A stretch of 51,718 nucleotides of DNA from Bacillota bacterium (GCA_023623175.1 JAMNXU010000015.1:1-51718); one strand, 5' to 3'; numbered from the stretch's first letter, positions 41,722-51,561 are shown. Notes: a model not told the origin generated them from the letters alone. Numbers and translations are program-made.

Positions 41722-41750
41722 ATACTACCGTGGGTTTAATACGTTGTCAA
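41722..41750 (-). promoter_or_regulatory. Promoter of the sugar ABC operon
   Basis: TTGACA (41750-41745), 17-nt spacer, TAGTAT (41727-41722) on the minus strand; the best match in the interval, though a nearer promoter inside the leader is possible. Confidence 0.6.
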
Positions 41751-41900
41751 ACTTTTTTAAAATCTCAAAAACCCGATTTTTAACTTAATACGGATTTACA
41801 ATTCCTTTTGATTCACTGCGTCGTAAATCCAAACAATTTCGTTATTTACCTGTCATTGCATGTTTTATCCACATAAAAACGGGAAATGCGCTATTTAGCG

Positions 41901-43184
41901 TTATTTCACCGGTACAGGCCTGTCAGGATCCATGCTTCCCAACAGCTCAATAATCAGGGCAACATTCCTTATTATATGGAAAGGATCCTTGACGGGCAAA
42001 GCCACGACTTTCTGCTGCGGCGCCCCGAAGCGGTCCCTTATCTGGATCCATTCACCGACCTCCCTGTCTTCGTTTGGGAAGGTTCTGAAAGTGTATTCAT
42101 GAGTTCTGCCATAAAGCTCAAGGAATTCAGGATCGTCTGTAATGCTGTAGAGCAGCAGAGTGGTGTACAATGCCTCGGAATGCGGCCACCACAGCTTATT
42201 GTCCCAGTCATTCAAAACCTTTCCGACCATTTTCTCATTTTCAAATCCCCTGATGCTGCCCTTCGGTTTTCCTCCGTCCTTGTCTGCAAACAGGAGAATG
42301 CCTCCCGCTTCGCTGTCCCAGCCTTTTTCAAAGGTTTTCTTGATAATCCGTGCCGCCTTTTTGATATACTCTTCGTTGTTTTCCCTTTGGGCCTGGTAAA
42401 TGACAAACCACATGTCTTCAATGGTATGGCCCGGATTTATGTACCTTCCAAGCAGCGTTTCATTGTCAAAGCTTCCGTCGGTCCTTACCATTTCGTGGAT
42501 TACATCGTTTTCAACAAACACCGTCATGATTTCCTTCATGGCGTTCGAAGCAATCCTGTCCACATCTTTGCTGCCTTCCATCCCCAGGATTTCCATTGCC
42601 CTGCACAGTTCCCATGAAATATTGAGAACCATCATCGGAAGCCCATGGGTCTTCATTCCTTCGGGCACAGGATAGGGCTCGCTCGTAAAGGTTTTTGTCT
42701 CAAACCTGCGCATGATTGACCTGTACAGATCACGGGCAAATTCAAGGGCGCGGATATTTCCTGTAACGGCCGCATACCTCGAAAGACCCAGCACGACGAA
42801 ACAGTCGGCAAAAGTGCTTGAATCGTATATTCCTGTCGCAGGGTCAATTTTCGGAGTTCCGTCCCTTTCCATAATAAATGTGCAATTCCCGTTGGGAAGA
42901 AGACAGTTTTTCATGAGAAAATCGGCGGTGGAACCCGCCAGTTCAATGAAGCGCCTCTTTTCTTCGTCGCTGAAGATGTCCAGTTCGGACAGCTTGGAAA
43001 AGAACCAAACAATCCTGCCCTGGGACCATGTGTATTTGTCGGTGCTGACGAGATGTTTGCCGGAATTGTCGAAGCACGTGTACAAACCGCCGTATTCTTT
43101 ATCCACGGCATTGTTCAGCCAGAAGGGCAGGAGAGTTTCTTTCAGATGATTGGTGTAAAATTCTCTCAATTCCCTTATATTCAT
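41901..43184 (-). CDS. AGE-family epimerase (N-acylglucosamine/cellobiose 2-epimerase-like)
   Basis: A 427-residue alpha/alpha-barrel protein. Blocks WLNNAVDKEYGGLYTCFDNS, TDKYTWSQGRIVWFFSKL, NPGHTIEDMWFVI and LWWPHSEALYTTLLLY carry the conserved His and Arg residues of the family. Such enzymes interconvert the C2 position of free or N-acetylated sugars, including cellobiose or mannobiose. No signal peptide, so it acts in the cytoplasm. GGAGG precedes the ATG. Next to the ABC operon and fits as its sugar-processing enzyme. Confidence 0.85.
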   Translation of the reverse strand: MNIRELREFYTNHLKETLLPFWLNNAVDKEYGGLYTCFDNSGKHLVSTDKYTWSQGRIVWFFSKLSELDIFSDEEKRRFIELAGSTADFLMKNCLLPNGNCTFIMERDGTPKIDPATGIYDSSTFADCFVVLGLSRYAAVTGNIRALEFARDLYRSIMRRFETKTFTSEPYPVPEGMKTHGLPMMVLNISWELCRAMEILGMEGSKDVDRIASNAMKEIMTVFVENDVIHEMVRTDGSFDNETLLGRYINPGHTIEDMWFVIYQAQRENNEEYIKKAARIIKKTFEKGWDSEAGGILLFADKDGGKPKGSIRGFENEKMVGKVLNDWDNKLWWPHSEALYTTLLLYSITDDPEFLELYGRTHEYTFRTFPNEDREVGEWIQIRDRFGAPQQKVVALPVKDPFHIIRNVALIIELLGSMDPDRPVPVK

Positions 43185-43219
43185 ATATCCTCCAAAAGTA
43201 CAATCATTTATTCTTTTTA

Positions 43220-43248
43220 ATTATACTTTTGGGGACAAGCTGTATCAA
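43220..43248 (-). promoter_or_regulatory. Promoter of the epimerase gene
   Basis: TTGATA (43248-43243), 17-nt spacer, TATAAT (43225-43220). A 9-bp inverted repeat, CCAAAAGTA (43192-43200) and TACTTTTGG (43224-43232), joins the -10 to the ribosome-site region and may be a regulatory site. Confidence 0.75.
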
Positions 43249-43359
43249 TATATTAAAATGCCGAATTATTGCGATAAAATCGGTTTCTTTCTGTTAACTC
43301 TTAATTTTAAGGATTTTACAACCAATACCGCTCATCGTTGTCCACCGTTGGCGGATTCG

Positions 43360-44193
43360 TTACCGGCATGGCCGGTTCCGTTCAATGTAGTCTGAGAGTA
43401 TTTTGCTGAACTCTTTCATTACATTCCTGACAACGGAATTTTCAGCAGACCTGAATACCATGCCTTCCACTTCTGAAACCGGAAGTACATTAATCGATGT
43501 GCCCGAGATAAACAGGGCGTCAAGGTCTTTAAGTTCATCGACATGGATCATCTTAAATATCACATTGTATCCTGCGCCGCTACACGCTTCAATGACATAG
43601 CGACGCGTAACGCCTTTGAGAACGTGGCTGTCCGGCGCCGTAAAAATGTCGCATCCTCTTACTGCGAACAGGTTGGATCGGCTGCCCTCGGTAACGTAAC
43701 CCTGTTCATTCACCAAAAGCACTTCAAATACCCCGTCACGGGCAATTTTCTCCGCCACCGCCTCCTTGTACCCGCTGTCGGACACTTTCACGTTGGGATT
43801 GATCCGCGTCCTTTGAAAAAGACCTGCAGGCATGCCGTTTTCATACTCGTATTCCGAAGGGTAGTAGCTCCTGCTTATATATAGCATCGAACGCATCGGC
43901 GGATTGTCGCCAAAGACAAGAAGTTTCACATTGCAGTTCTCCAACCCGTTTGCGTCGGTCAACTCCGCTATCATCGACCTCAGGCGCGAAAAGGACAGAT
44001 CGGTTTTCATGCCGACCAGGGCCATTGAATTAACAAGCCTGTCGTAGTGATCTTCAAGAAATATGGGAGTTTTATTGATGATACGAATGACCTCATAAAC
44101 AGTCTGCCGCGAAGGCGGCTCAAACGAGCCGTATTCAGCCGATTCGCAAAGCCTTCCGTCGGCTATCATCATTTTGCCCGCATTGTCCTTCAT
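43360..44193 (-). CDS. Class IV aminotransferase (BCAT/D-amino-acid type)
   Basis: A 277-residue fold-type IV PLP enzyme. SYEVIRIINKT-like N-terminus (QTVYEVIRIINKTPIFLEDH), SDSGYKEAVA (the PLP lysine is expected in the conserved Lys of this block), VTEGSRSNLFAVRG and GVTRRYVIEAC. It could be a branched-chain or a D-amino-acid aminotransferase or 4-amino-4-deoxychorismate lyase; motifs do not decide. ATG 44193 is behind GGAGG; the frame extends 4 codons to a TTG. Confidence 0.8.
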   Translation of the reverse strand: MKDNAGKMMIADGRLCESAEYGSFEPPSRQTVYEVIRIINKTPIFLEDHYDRLVNSMALVGMKTDLSFSRLRSMIAELTDANGLENCNVKLLVFGDNPPMRSMLYISRSYYPSEYEYENGMPAGLFQRTRINPNVKVSDSGYKEAVAEKIARDGVFEVLLVNEQGYVTEGSRSNLFAVRGCDIFTAPDSHVLKGVTRRYVIEACSGAGYNVIFKMIHVDELKDLDALFISGTSINVLPVSEVEGMVFRSAENSVVRNVMKEFSKILSDYIERNRPCR

Positions 44194-44214
44194 TGCTTCC
44201 TCCAACCTGTATTT

Positions 44215-44454
44215 TCATGATACATGCTCAATTCTGTCTGTTTTTACGCCGTGGGGCTTGTAAAAAGCCGCTGACAGGATACCGGATCTTTTGAAGTATC
44301 GAACCTGGTTCCTGAGATAGCAAAACGCTTTTACAATATTATCATCATATTCTATAACTTTTATATTCCTCTGCGTCACCTTTTTGCCGTTGAAGTATAC
44401 GATCGTTATTATGCAATTGCGAACCGCAGAGGTTGCAATAATATAATCCGTCAT
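44215..44454 (-). CDS. Small WYL-like protein under SOS control
   Basis: A 79-residue protein starting MTDYIIATSAVRNCIITIVY, with NGKKVTQRNIKVIEYDDNIV and AFCYLRNQVRYFKRSGILSA. The spacing of Arg and aromatic residues (I-Y-F-N-G, R-x-I-x-V, F-C-Y-L-R, R-Y-F) resembles a WYL domain, a ligand-sensing fold of DNA-damage regulators, without any HTH. AGGAGG fixes the start at 44454. Its promoter has a LexA box. Confidence 0.65.
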   Translation of the reverse strand: MTDYIIATSAVRNCIITIVYFNGKKVTQRNIKVIEYDDNIVKAFCYLRNQVRYFKRSGILSAAFYKPHGVKTDRIEHVS

Positions 44455-44499
44455 GGTCTTACCTCCTATTATATATGAAATAACCCGTGCTACAATATA

Positions 44500-44528
44500 A
44501 TAATATATCGAACACGTGTTCGTGTCAA
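44500..44528 (-). promoter_or_regulatory. SOS promoter with LexA box
   Basis: TTGACA (44528-44523), 17-nt spacer, TATTAT (44505-44500). CGAACACGTGTTCG (44509-44522), a perfect palindrome matching the Gram-positive LexA box CGAACN4GTTCG, fills the spacer. It must be shut by LexA and opened on DNA damage. Confidence 0.88.
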
Positions 44529-44612
44529 TAATGTTTTGCCTGACAATTAACATAAAGTAACAAATTATTAACAGGGTGAATAATATGTTACTGGAAGAAA
44601 GAAGGCTGTCTC

Positions 44613-44753
44613 ATGAAGTACAGGGAACTGCTTTCAATAGCAAAAAAGTACCCCAACTGCTTCCGCATTGATGAATATACAAGACTGAGCGCCGAAAAGA
44701 GCGAAGATGTGCCAACGGTTACCATTAAACTGAAAAAAGACGGTGAAAAATGA
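44613..44753 (+). CDS. 46-residue unknown protein
   Basis: A frame from ATG 44613 with AGAAGG 7 nt upstream, starting MKYRELLSIAKKYPNCFRID and ending KLKKDGEK, then a terminator. The composition is protein-like. It is divergent from the SOS gene. No family recognised. Confidence 0.45.
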   Translation: MKYRELLSIAKKYPNCFRIDEYTRLSAEKSEDVPTVTIKLKKDGEK

Positions 44754-44762
44754 ATGTCGCTG

Positions 44763-44790
44763 ATCCCCCGTTTCATGGGGATTTTTATTT
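44763..44790 (+). terminator. Terminator after the 46-residue gene
   Basis: ATCCCC (44763-44768) pairs with GGGGAT (44777-44782), then TTTTATTTT. Confidence 0.65.
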
Positions 44791-44882
44791 TGGTAAAATT
44801 TTTTATAACTATTGAAATTGCATAATTTTGCACGCGCTAGAGAGAATAACTAATGAAAAAAAAACAGAAGGGAGTTGTGATA

Positions 44883-45068
44883 ATGACTCAATTAAACCAG
44901 GTTGAACTTCAGAACCTGCGCCACTTGATCGTCGGACACGAAACTACATGTCAGAAGCTGCGTACTTACGCACAGCAGGCTACCGACCCACAGGTAAAAC
45001 AGCTGTTTGAAAAATCGGCACAGGAAGCTGCCAAGACCAAGCAACAGCTCATGGGATTCTTGGGATAA
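44883..45068 (+). CDS. Small spore-coat-like (CotF-related) protein A
   Basis: A 61-residue Gln-rich helical protein starting MTQLNQVELQNLRHLIVGHE, with ETTCQKLRTYAQQATDPQVK and an end in LMGFLG. It resembles the N-terminal half of CotF-like spore coat proteins. ATG 44883 follows GGGAG; the frame opens earlier at 44853 without a site. 14 nt separate it from the next gene; the two probably form a coat-component pair. Confidence 0.7.
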   Translation: MTQLNQVELQNLRHLIVGHETTCQKLRTYAQQATDPQVKQLFEKSAQEAAKTKQQLMGFLG

Positions 45069-45082
45069 AGGAGGAAAAACGT

Positions 45083-45328
45083 ATGCAGGATAAGGACATG
45101 GTACGCGACGTTCTGTCTCAGGTCAACAGCAGCCTGACCATGTATACCAATGCAATAGCACAGGCGTCAAATGTCAAGCTCAGGCAAACATTACAACAAA
45201 TCAGGAATAACGATGAGGCATTCCAGTATGAGCTCTACAAGCTTGCAGAGCAAAAAGGCTATTACAGCCCTGCGATGCAGGCTGATCAAAACGCAATCAT
45301 GCAGGTAAAAAACCAGCTTATGAGTTAA
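45083..45328 (+). CDS. Spore-coat-like (CotF-related) protein B
   Basis: An 81-residue helical protein starting MQDKDMVRDVLSQVNSSLTM, with QIRNNDEAFQYELYKLAEQK and GYYSPAMQAD, typical of the CotF-like family C-terminal half. AAAGGAGG precedes the ATG. It ends at a terminator and is a likely mother-cell-expressed coat gene, though no sporulation promoter was identified with confidence. Confidence 0.75.
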   Translation: MQDKDMVRDVLSQVNSSLTMYTNAIAQASNVKLRQTLQQIRNNDEAFQYELYKLAEQKGYYSPAMQADQNAIMQVKNQLMS

Positions 45329-45340
45329 ACATGCAGTTAA

Positions 45341-45384
45341 ACAGGCAACGAGCTGTCGGACAAGCCCGGCAGCTCCTGTTTTTA
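45341..45384 (+). terminator. Terminator of the coat-like gene pair
   Basis: GAGCTGTCGG (45350-45359) pairs with CCCGGCAGCTC (45365-45375), followed by CTGTTTTTAA. The outer ACAGG/CTGT adds to the stem. Confidence 0.8.
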
Positions 45385-45579
45385 ATGTATCATGTGTTTT
45401 TGATACTCCAATATGAGTTTATCCAGCTTAATGCTGAGTTTATAAACCTCATCATGCCGCAATTCCCTGCCGTTCAGCATGTTCGCCAGTTTAGCCCTGA
45501 AATCTGAAATATTCTTTTTAAGTTGTTCCATTTTTACATCTTCACTTAAATTTCTCATAACAGGCAAGATTTTAGCCAT
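45382..45579 (-). CDS. Spo0E-like aspartyl phosphatase
   Basis: A small protein with the Spo0E signature (about residues 45-65 of the long form): RHDEVYKLSIKLDKLILEYQ, matching SxxLDxLIxxY. Spo0E-family proteins remove phosphate from Spo0A to delay sporulation. Start uncertain: ATG 45531 (MEQLKKNISD) gives a 49-residue protein typical of the family; ATG 45579 gives 65. Confidence 0.85.
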   Translation of the reverse strand: MAKILPVMRNLSEDVKMEQLKKNISDFRAKLANMLNGRELRHDEVYKLSIKLDKLILEYQKHMIH

Positions 45580-45796
45580 TGATTTATTAAATAACCATAC
45601 ATTTTTTTAGATAAAATGTATCTTTATTGCTTAGTCAAGCAAGATGCGGAATTCAGGCTCAAGAAAAATTAAAATAAACCGGGCGTGTATGTTATGGCAA
45701 GAAACTCTGATATAATTGCATTTGATAATACATATTCGAGGCTGAGACTTTGGCTGTTCAGAAAAATAAAAATAGATTTCACGGGAGGATAAATTT

Positions 45797-48298
45797 ATGT
45801 CTGAAAAGGTTTTCAGCAAGAAAGACTTGTACACGACCGGTCCTCAAAAAAGCTACCCCGGCGACGCGCGGGAAGTGGCGTTCCTTCTGGGCGGCATAGG
45901 TACCGGCAACATTTCCGTAGGCGCGCGCGGAGAGCTCCGGGACTGGGAAATTTTTAACAAGCCCGCAAAGGGGCAAAAGCTCCCCTATTCCTTTTTCTCA
46001 ATTTATATGAAAGAAGAAGGCAGGCAACCGATAGCCAGGGTTCTTGAAGCAAAATGCACTCCACCGTTTTCAGAATCCCACGGCCATAACCCGGGAGGAG
46101 TGAACGGCCTGCCGAGATTTGAAAAATCCTCGCTGCGCGGAGAATATCCTTTTGTAACGGTGGACCTCGTGGATGACAAACTGCCCGTCCGCGTGACTCT
46201 TGAGGCCTTCACGCCCTTTATACCTTTAAATCCCGAAGATTCTGGCATTCCCTGCGCAATTCTGCGCTACAGGGTTAAAAACGTATCGAGCTCACCCACC
46301 GACGTCACCGTCGCCGGTTCTTTGCTGAACGCCGTAGGCTACTGCGGCCTCGACTCCTATGGAAACATAAAAACCGATTATTTTACCGGTAATATAAATG
46401 AATTCAGGCAAACCGGAAACCTTTCAGGACTTTTCATGTATTCCGACGCTTTTGAAGGCGACGATCCGCGGTTCGGCAGCATGTGCATACTGACCACCGA
46501 CAGTAACGTGACGGTCAAGCGCTATAATCTCGAAGGTGGCTGGTGGGACGGAATCCAGGATTACTGGGACGATTTTTGCGAAGACGGATTGCTCAGTGAT
46601 AATACGGAGGTAACGAGGATTGATCAAAGGGGCAGAAAAGTCCGCATGGCCAGGTTCGGGGCCGTCGGAGTTCCACGCAGGCTTGAACCCTCGGAAGAAA
46701 AGGAATTTACATTTATACTCACATGGTATTTCCCCAACCGCATAAAAGGCTGGAAACAGGAATGCGACTGTTCCTCGGGCTGCTGCACGGAAACAGTGAG
46801 AAACCATTATGCCTTGCTGTTCAAAGATGCCTGGGATGTGGGCAGGTACGTGGCCGACAACCTGCCGAGGCTCGAAAGTGAGAGCAGGAAATTCAGGGAT
46901 GCCTTTTTCTCCTCCACCTTGCCCGATTATGTTCTGTCGGCGGTATCAAGCAATATTACGGTACTTAGGAGCACCACCTGCTTCTGGCTTGAAAACGGCA
47001 CTTTCCTCGGCTGGGAAGGATGCTTTGACAAAGAGGGCTGCTGCGACGGAACATGCACCCATGTGTGGAACTACGCCCAGACCCTTGCCTTCCTGTTCCC
47101 GTCCCTTGAAAGAAGCATGAGGGTCAATGAATTTCTGAATGAAACCGATGAAACGGGCAAAATGGCCTTCAGGTCCCATACGGTTTTTGACAGGCCGAGA
47201 TGGAACTTCCATCCCGCCGCCGACGGACAGATGGGCTCAATTATACGCCTGTACCGGGAATGGAAACTCAGCGGCGACAATGAATTCCTTAAAAAGCTGT
47301 GGAACAGAGCAAAAAAGGCAATGGATTTCGCCTTCACCTACTGGGACTCTGACGGCGATTATGTGCTCGACAGCCAGCAACACAACACTTACGATATCGA
47401 GTTTTACGGACCCAATTCCCTCGTCAATTCCATGTTTTTCGGGGCGCTGAAAGCCATGGCAGAAATGGCGCGCGCAATGGGAGACGATGAAAGCGCCTCA
47501 AAATACCTTGAAGCCTGGGAAAAGGGCAGCGCGAAAATGGACGAACTGCTCTGGGGCGGCGAATATTACGTGCAGAAAATAGACGATGTCAACAAATATA
47601 AATATCAATACGGCACCGGATGCCTTTCGGACCAGCTGCTAGGGCAGTTCCTGAGCCATGTTGTCGGCCTGGGTTACATCCTGCCGGAAGAACATGTAAA
47701 AAAGGCCGTTGAATCGATTTTCAGGTATAATTTTATGACGTCCTTCGATGAACATCATAACGTGCAGAGGGTTTACGCCATAAACGACGAAAAGGGTCTT
47801 TTGCTGTGCAGCTGGCCCCATGGCGGCAGGCCGAAGCTTCCCTTTGTATACTGCGACGAAGTCTGGACGGGAATTGAATACCAGGTGGCCGCCCACCTTA
47901 TATATGAAGGATTCGTTGATGAAGGCCTCACAATAGTGAAATCCGTAAGGGACAGGCATAACGGCTACAAGAGAAACCCGTGGAATGAAGTGGAATGCGG
48001 TCACCATTACGCCAGGTCGATGGCAAGCTGGGGTGTATTGACTGCGCTGACAGGGTTCCGATGTGACCTGGTAAATAAGAAGCTTTATTTCTCTCCGAAA
48101 CTGAACACGGACAACTTCACCGCGTTCTGGTCCTGCGGCACTGCATGGGGCACCTTTGAACAAAAGCGCAGTTCCGACGGCGAATTCGAATGCACCGTAA
48201 ACGTCCTCTACGGAAATCTAGACGGAGTCGAAGTTTTTGTTGAGAACCGGGGTAAAACATCAAAGGCTTGTATTAATGCCTGTTGCAGTGAAAAGTAA
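45797..48298 (+). CDS. GH116-type glycosidase (glucosylceramidase-like beta-glucosidase)
   Basis: An 833-residue protein of the GBA2/GH116 type. LLGGIGTGNISVGARGELRD and WEIFNKPAKGQ mark the N-terminal sandwich (about 25-330). The alpha/alpha barrel (about 360-800) carries GWEGCFD with Glu407, and HNTYDIEFYG with Asp533, corresponding by alignment to the nucleophile Glu and acid/base Asp of human GBA2. No signal peptide, so it is cytoplasmic and probably cleaves imported beta-glucosides or xylosides. GGGAGG precedes the ATG. Confidence 0.88.
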   Translation: MSEKVFSKKDLYTTGPQKSYPGDAREVAFLLGGIGTGNISVGARGELRDWEIFNKPAKGQKLPYSFFSIYMKEEGRQPIARVLEAKCTPPFSESHGHNPGGVNGLPRFEKSSLRGEYPFVTVDLVDDKLPVRVTLEAFTPFIPLNPEDSGIPCAILRYRVKNVSSSPTDVTVAGSLLNAVGYCGLDSYGNIKTDYFTGNINEFRQTGNLSGLFMYSDAFEGDDPRFGSMCILTTDSNVTVKRYNLEGGWWDGIQDYWDDFCEDGLLSDNTEVTRIDQRGRKVRMARFGAVGVPRRLEPSEEKEFTFILTWYFPNRIKGWKQECDCSSGCCTETVRNHYALLFKDAWDVGRYVADNLPRLESESRKFRDAFFSSTLPDYVLSAVSSNITVLRSTTCFWLENGTFLGWEGCFDKEGCCDGTCTHVWNYAQTLAFLFPSLERSMRVNEFLNETDETGKMAFRSHTVFDRPRWNFHPAADGQMGSIIRLYREWKLSGDNEFLKKLWNRAKKAMDFAFTYWDSDGDYVLDSQQHNTYDIEFYGPNSLVNSMFFGALKAMAEMARAMGDDESASKYLEAWEKGSAKMDELLWGGEYYVQKIDDVNKYKYQYGTGCLSDQLLGQFLSHVVGLGYILPEEHVKKAVESIFRYNFMTSFDEHHNVQRVYAINDEKGLLLCSWPHGGRPKLPFVYCDEVWTGIEYQVAAHLIYEGFVDEGLTIVKSVRDRHNGYKRNPWNEVECGHHYARSMASWGVLTALTGFRCDLVNKKLYFSPKLNTDNFTAFWSCGTAWGTFEQKRSSDGEFECTVNVLYGNLDGVEVFVENRGKTSKACINACCSEK

Positions 48299-48340
48299 CA
48301 GAAAAATGACTTCGATTTTCAATAATAAGTTGACCCAGGC

Positions 48341-48371
48341 AAAAGGCAGTGCTCTAAATGCACTGCCTTTT
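48341..48371. terminator. Terminator after the GH116 gene
   Basis: AAAAGGCAGTGC (48341-48352) pairs with GCACTGCCTTTT (48360-48371), with A and T tracts on both sides. Confidence 0.85.
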
Positions 48372-48420
48372 ACTTGTTTTCACTAAAAAAGTATTGAAAA
48401 GCTGTAACAGGTTCAAATAC

Positions 48421-48566
48421 TTATTTACTAACTACATCGGCAAAGAAATCTCCACCATCTGTCGAAACAATGATCAGTTGTGTTCCTTCTTTGGCTTCGG
48501 AGAAGTCAACAGAGGGAATGACCATTTCCATTCCACCTTCAAGACTGACCACTGTGCTGTCTTTTG
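48421..48566 (-). pseudogene. Gene fragment next to tRNA-Thr
   Basis: On the minus strand one open frame of 48 codons runs up to the tRNA-Thr 3' end without a start codon of its own near the tRNA, reading VSLEGGMEMVIPSVDFSEAK then EGTQLIIVSTDGGDFFADVV and a stop. Two in-frame ATGs exist, the second behind GGTGG. It reads like the C-terminus of a lost larger protein. Family not recognised. Confidence 0.45.
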
Positions 48567-48569
48567 TCC

Positions 48570-48644
48570 TGGAGCTGGTGAGGGGATTCGAACCCCTGAC
48601 CTATTGATTACGAATCAATTGCGCTACCGCTGCGCCACACCAGC
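48570..48644 (-). tRNA. tRNA-Thr(CGT)
   Basis: Acceptor GCTGGTG/CACCAGC, anticodon stem ATTGA/TCAAT with loop TTCGTAA (anticodon CGT), T arm GGGGTTCGAATCCCC and encoded CCA. Confidence 0.95.
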
Positions 48645-48673
48645 ACGATATTCCGAAAATAAGCACACAGATT

Positions 48674-48702
48674 ATATTAGACTGTCTCTGAAGTTTTGTC
48701 AA
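48674..48702 (-). promoter_or_regulatory. Promoter of tRNA-Thr
   Basis: TTGACA (48702-48697), 17-nt spacer, TAATAT (48679-48674), 30 nt upstream of the tRNA. Confidence 0.8.
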
Positions 48703-48732
48703 GTGAGCAATTATAAAAAAATAAAAAATATA

Positions 48733-48775
48733 AAAACAGCAGGGATTTTTCCGCAGTAAGACGGTTTCCCTGCTG
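48733..48775 (-). terminator. Terminator after the deaminase gene
   Basis: CAGCAGGGA (48775-48767, minus) pairs with TCCCTGCTG (48745-48737) around a 21-nt loop, then TTTTTATATTTTTT. Confidence 0.8.
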
Positions 48776-48798
48776 CGCACTCCCGGTGTTAATGCCCG

Positions 48799-50103
48799 TC
48801 ACATGCCTTCAAGCAGCCTTTCCGCGCACCTTTTAGCCTCAAATTTCACTTTCTCCTCGTCTATTGTTTTTAGCTCGCGGTTTTCCATGAGTATTTTACC
48901 TTCCACAATGACTGTATCCACATCGGAGCCCTGGACGCTGTAAACCAGCGCCGCAGCAGGATCATTCAGAGGCCACATGTGCACGCTGTCCGTGTTAACA
49001 AGTATTATGTCTGCTTTCATTCCTTCTTTAATGCTGCCTGCGTCATCAAAGCCCAAAGCCCTGTAGCCGCTGGCGGTGGCCATGTTCAGCACCGTGTGCG
49101 CGTCCATGACGCGCGGATCCATCAGGTTACCCTTGTGTATGAGCGCCGCAATGTGCATTTCCTCGAACATGTTCAGGTTATTATTGCTTGCGGCGCCGTC
49201 AGTGCCAATCACAACATTGATATTTCTGTCAAGAAGTTCCTTTACGTTGGCGATTCCGCTTCCGAGCTTGAGGTTGCTCGTGGGATTGTGGGCTATGCTG
49301 ACGCCTTTTTCCCTGAAAATCTCCATATCGGTTTCCGAAAGATGCACGCAATGGGCCGCTATCGTCGGTACATCAAAAATACCGCATTTATGGCATATTT
49401 CCGCCGAACTCATTCCGTACCTTTCAATACTCTCGCGCCTCTCCGTTACGGTTTCAAGGATATGTATCTGTATACCGGTATTGAGCTGTTTTGCGAGCAT
49501 AGCCGCGTCCTTCAGCTGCTGCTCGTTGAAAAGATAGGCGGAATGCACCTCGAGGTAGACCTTTATTTTTCCGTCAGACGAATTGTGCCAGTCCCTGTGG
49601 TACCGAACGCAAATATCAGATTCATCTATAACCTTCATTTCATTACCCGTTTCGAAGCGAAGCGGGCTGACGGAGAGATTGGCCCTGATGCCGGTTTCCG
49701 ACACGGCCTGGGCAACGGCGTCCATTATAAGGTACATGTCTGCGAAGGAAGTGGTGCCGGATTTTATCATTTCCGCTATTCCCAGCATCGTTCCCCAGTA
49801 TACGTCATCGTAAGTCAGCTTCTGTTCCACCGGGAAGATCTTGGTGAAAAGCCATTCTTCAAGGGCGAGATCATTGGCGTAATTCCTGAAAAGCGTCATT
49901 GCGCAGTGGGTGTGGCAGTTGGCCAGACCCGGCATGGCTATCATGTTCCTGCCGTCTATTACTTTATCCGCGCCGTTTTCACGAATTTTCCCCTCGTATT
50001 TCCCGACATAGGCGATCCTTCCCCTGTCAATGCCGATTGTATCGGCATCGCTTTTTTCAGATCCCGGACCGGCCAGCGTGACGTTTTTTATAAGAATATC
50101 CAT
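48799..50103 (-). CDS. mtaD: S-adenosylhomocysteine/5'-methylthioadenosine deaminase-type amidohydrolase
   Basis: A 434-residue amidohydrolase with the metal-binding PGLANCHTHCAMTLFRNYAN, the LEEWLFTKIFPVEQKLT block typical of MTA/SAH deaminases, a mid His (VHSAYLF and HILETVTERR), and GTDGAASNNNLNMFEEM. It deaminates SAH and MTA to the inosyl forms. ATG 50103 has AAAGGAG upstream; the 19-codon extension does not. It follows ahcY by 57 nt. Confidence 0.88.
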   Translation of the reverse strand: MDILIKNVTLAGPGSEKSDADTIGIDRGRIAYVGKYEGKIRENGADKVIDGRNMIAMPGLANCHTHCAMTLFRNYANDLALEEWLFTKIFPVEQKLTYDDVYWGTMLGIAEMIKSGTTSFADMYLIMDAVAQAVSETGIRANLSVSPLRFETGNEMKVIDESDICVRYHRDWHNSSDGKIKVYLEVHSAYLFNEQQLKDAAMLAKQLNTGIQIHILETVTERRESIERYGMSSAEICHKCGIFDVPTIAAHCVHLSETDMEIFREKGVSIAHNPTSNLKLGSGIANVKELLDRNINVVIGTDGAASNNNLNMFEEMHIAALIHKGNLMDPRVMDAHTVLNMATASGYRALGFDDAGSIKEGMKADIILVNTDSVHMWPLNDPAAALVYSVQGSDVDTVIVEGKILMENRELKTIDEEKVKFEAKRCAERLLEGM

Positions 50104-50160
50104 ATCCTCCGGTCTCCTTTCAACAGGCCATGCCAATAAGCCCGATTTCCAAAATCTCAA

Positions 50161-51453
<1,293 letters not shown>

Positions 51454-51472
51454 TTACATGTATTTCCCAACA

Positions 51473-51501
51473 ATTATATATAATACGGGCGTCAATATCA
51501 A
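51473..51501 (-). promoter_or_regulatory. Promoter of ahcY-mtaD
   Basis: TTGATA (51501-51496), 17-nt spacer, TATAAT (51478-51473) on the minus strand. No SAH riboswitch was recognised in the short leader. Confidence 0.8.
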
Positions 51502-51561
51502 CAACTGCGCTTCATTATTAATATCAACACCGTTTGCTTAATTATTCAACATGAAGGTATC

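Noticed and set aside
44588..44833. 81-residue minus-strand frame
   Set aside because: It is antisense to the better supported 46-residue gene and terminator, and has no ribosome site.
48979..50139. Long plus-strand frame of 386 codons opposite the deaminase gene
   Set aside because: It is a codon-bias shadow of mtaD; the sense frame has all family motifs.
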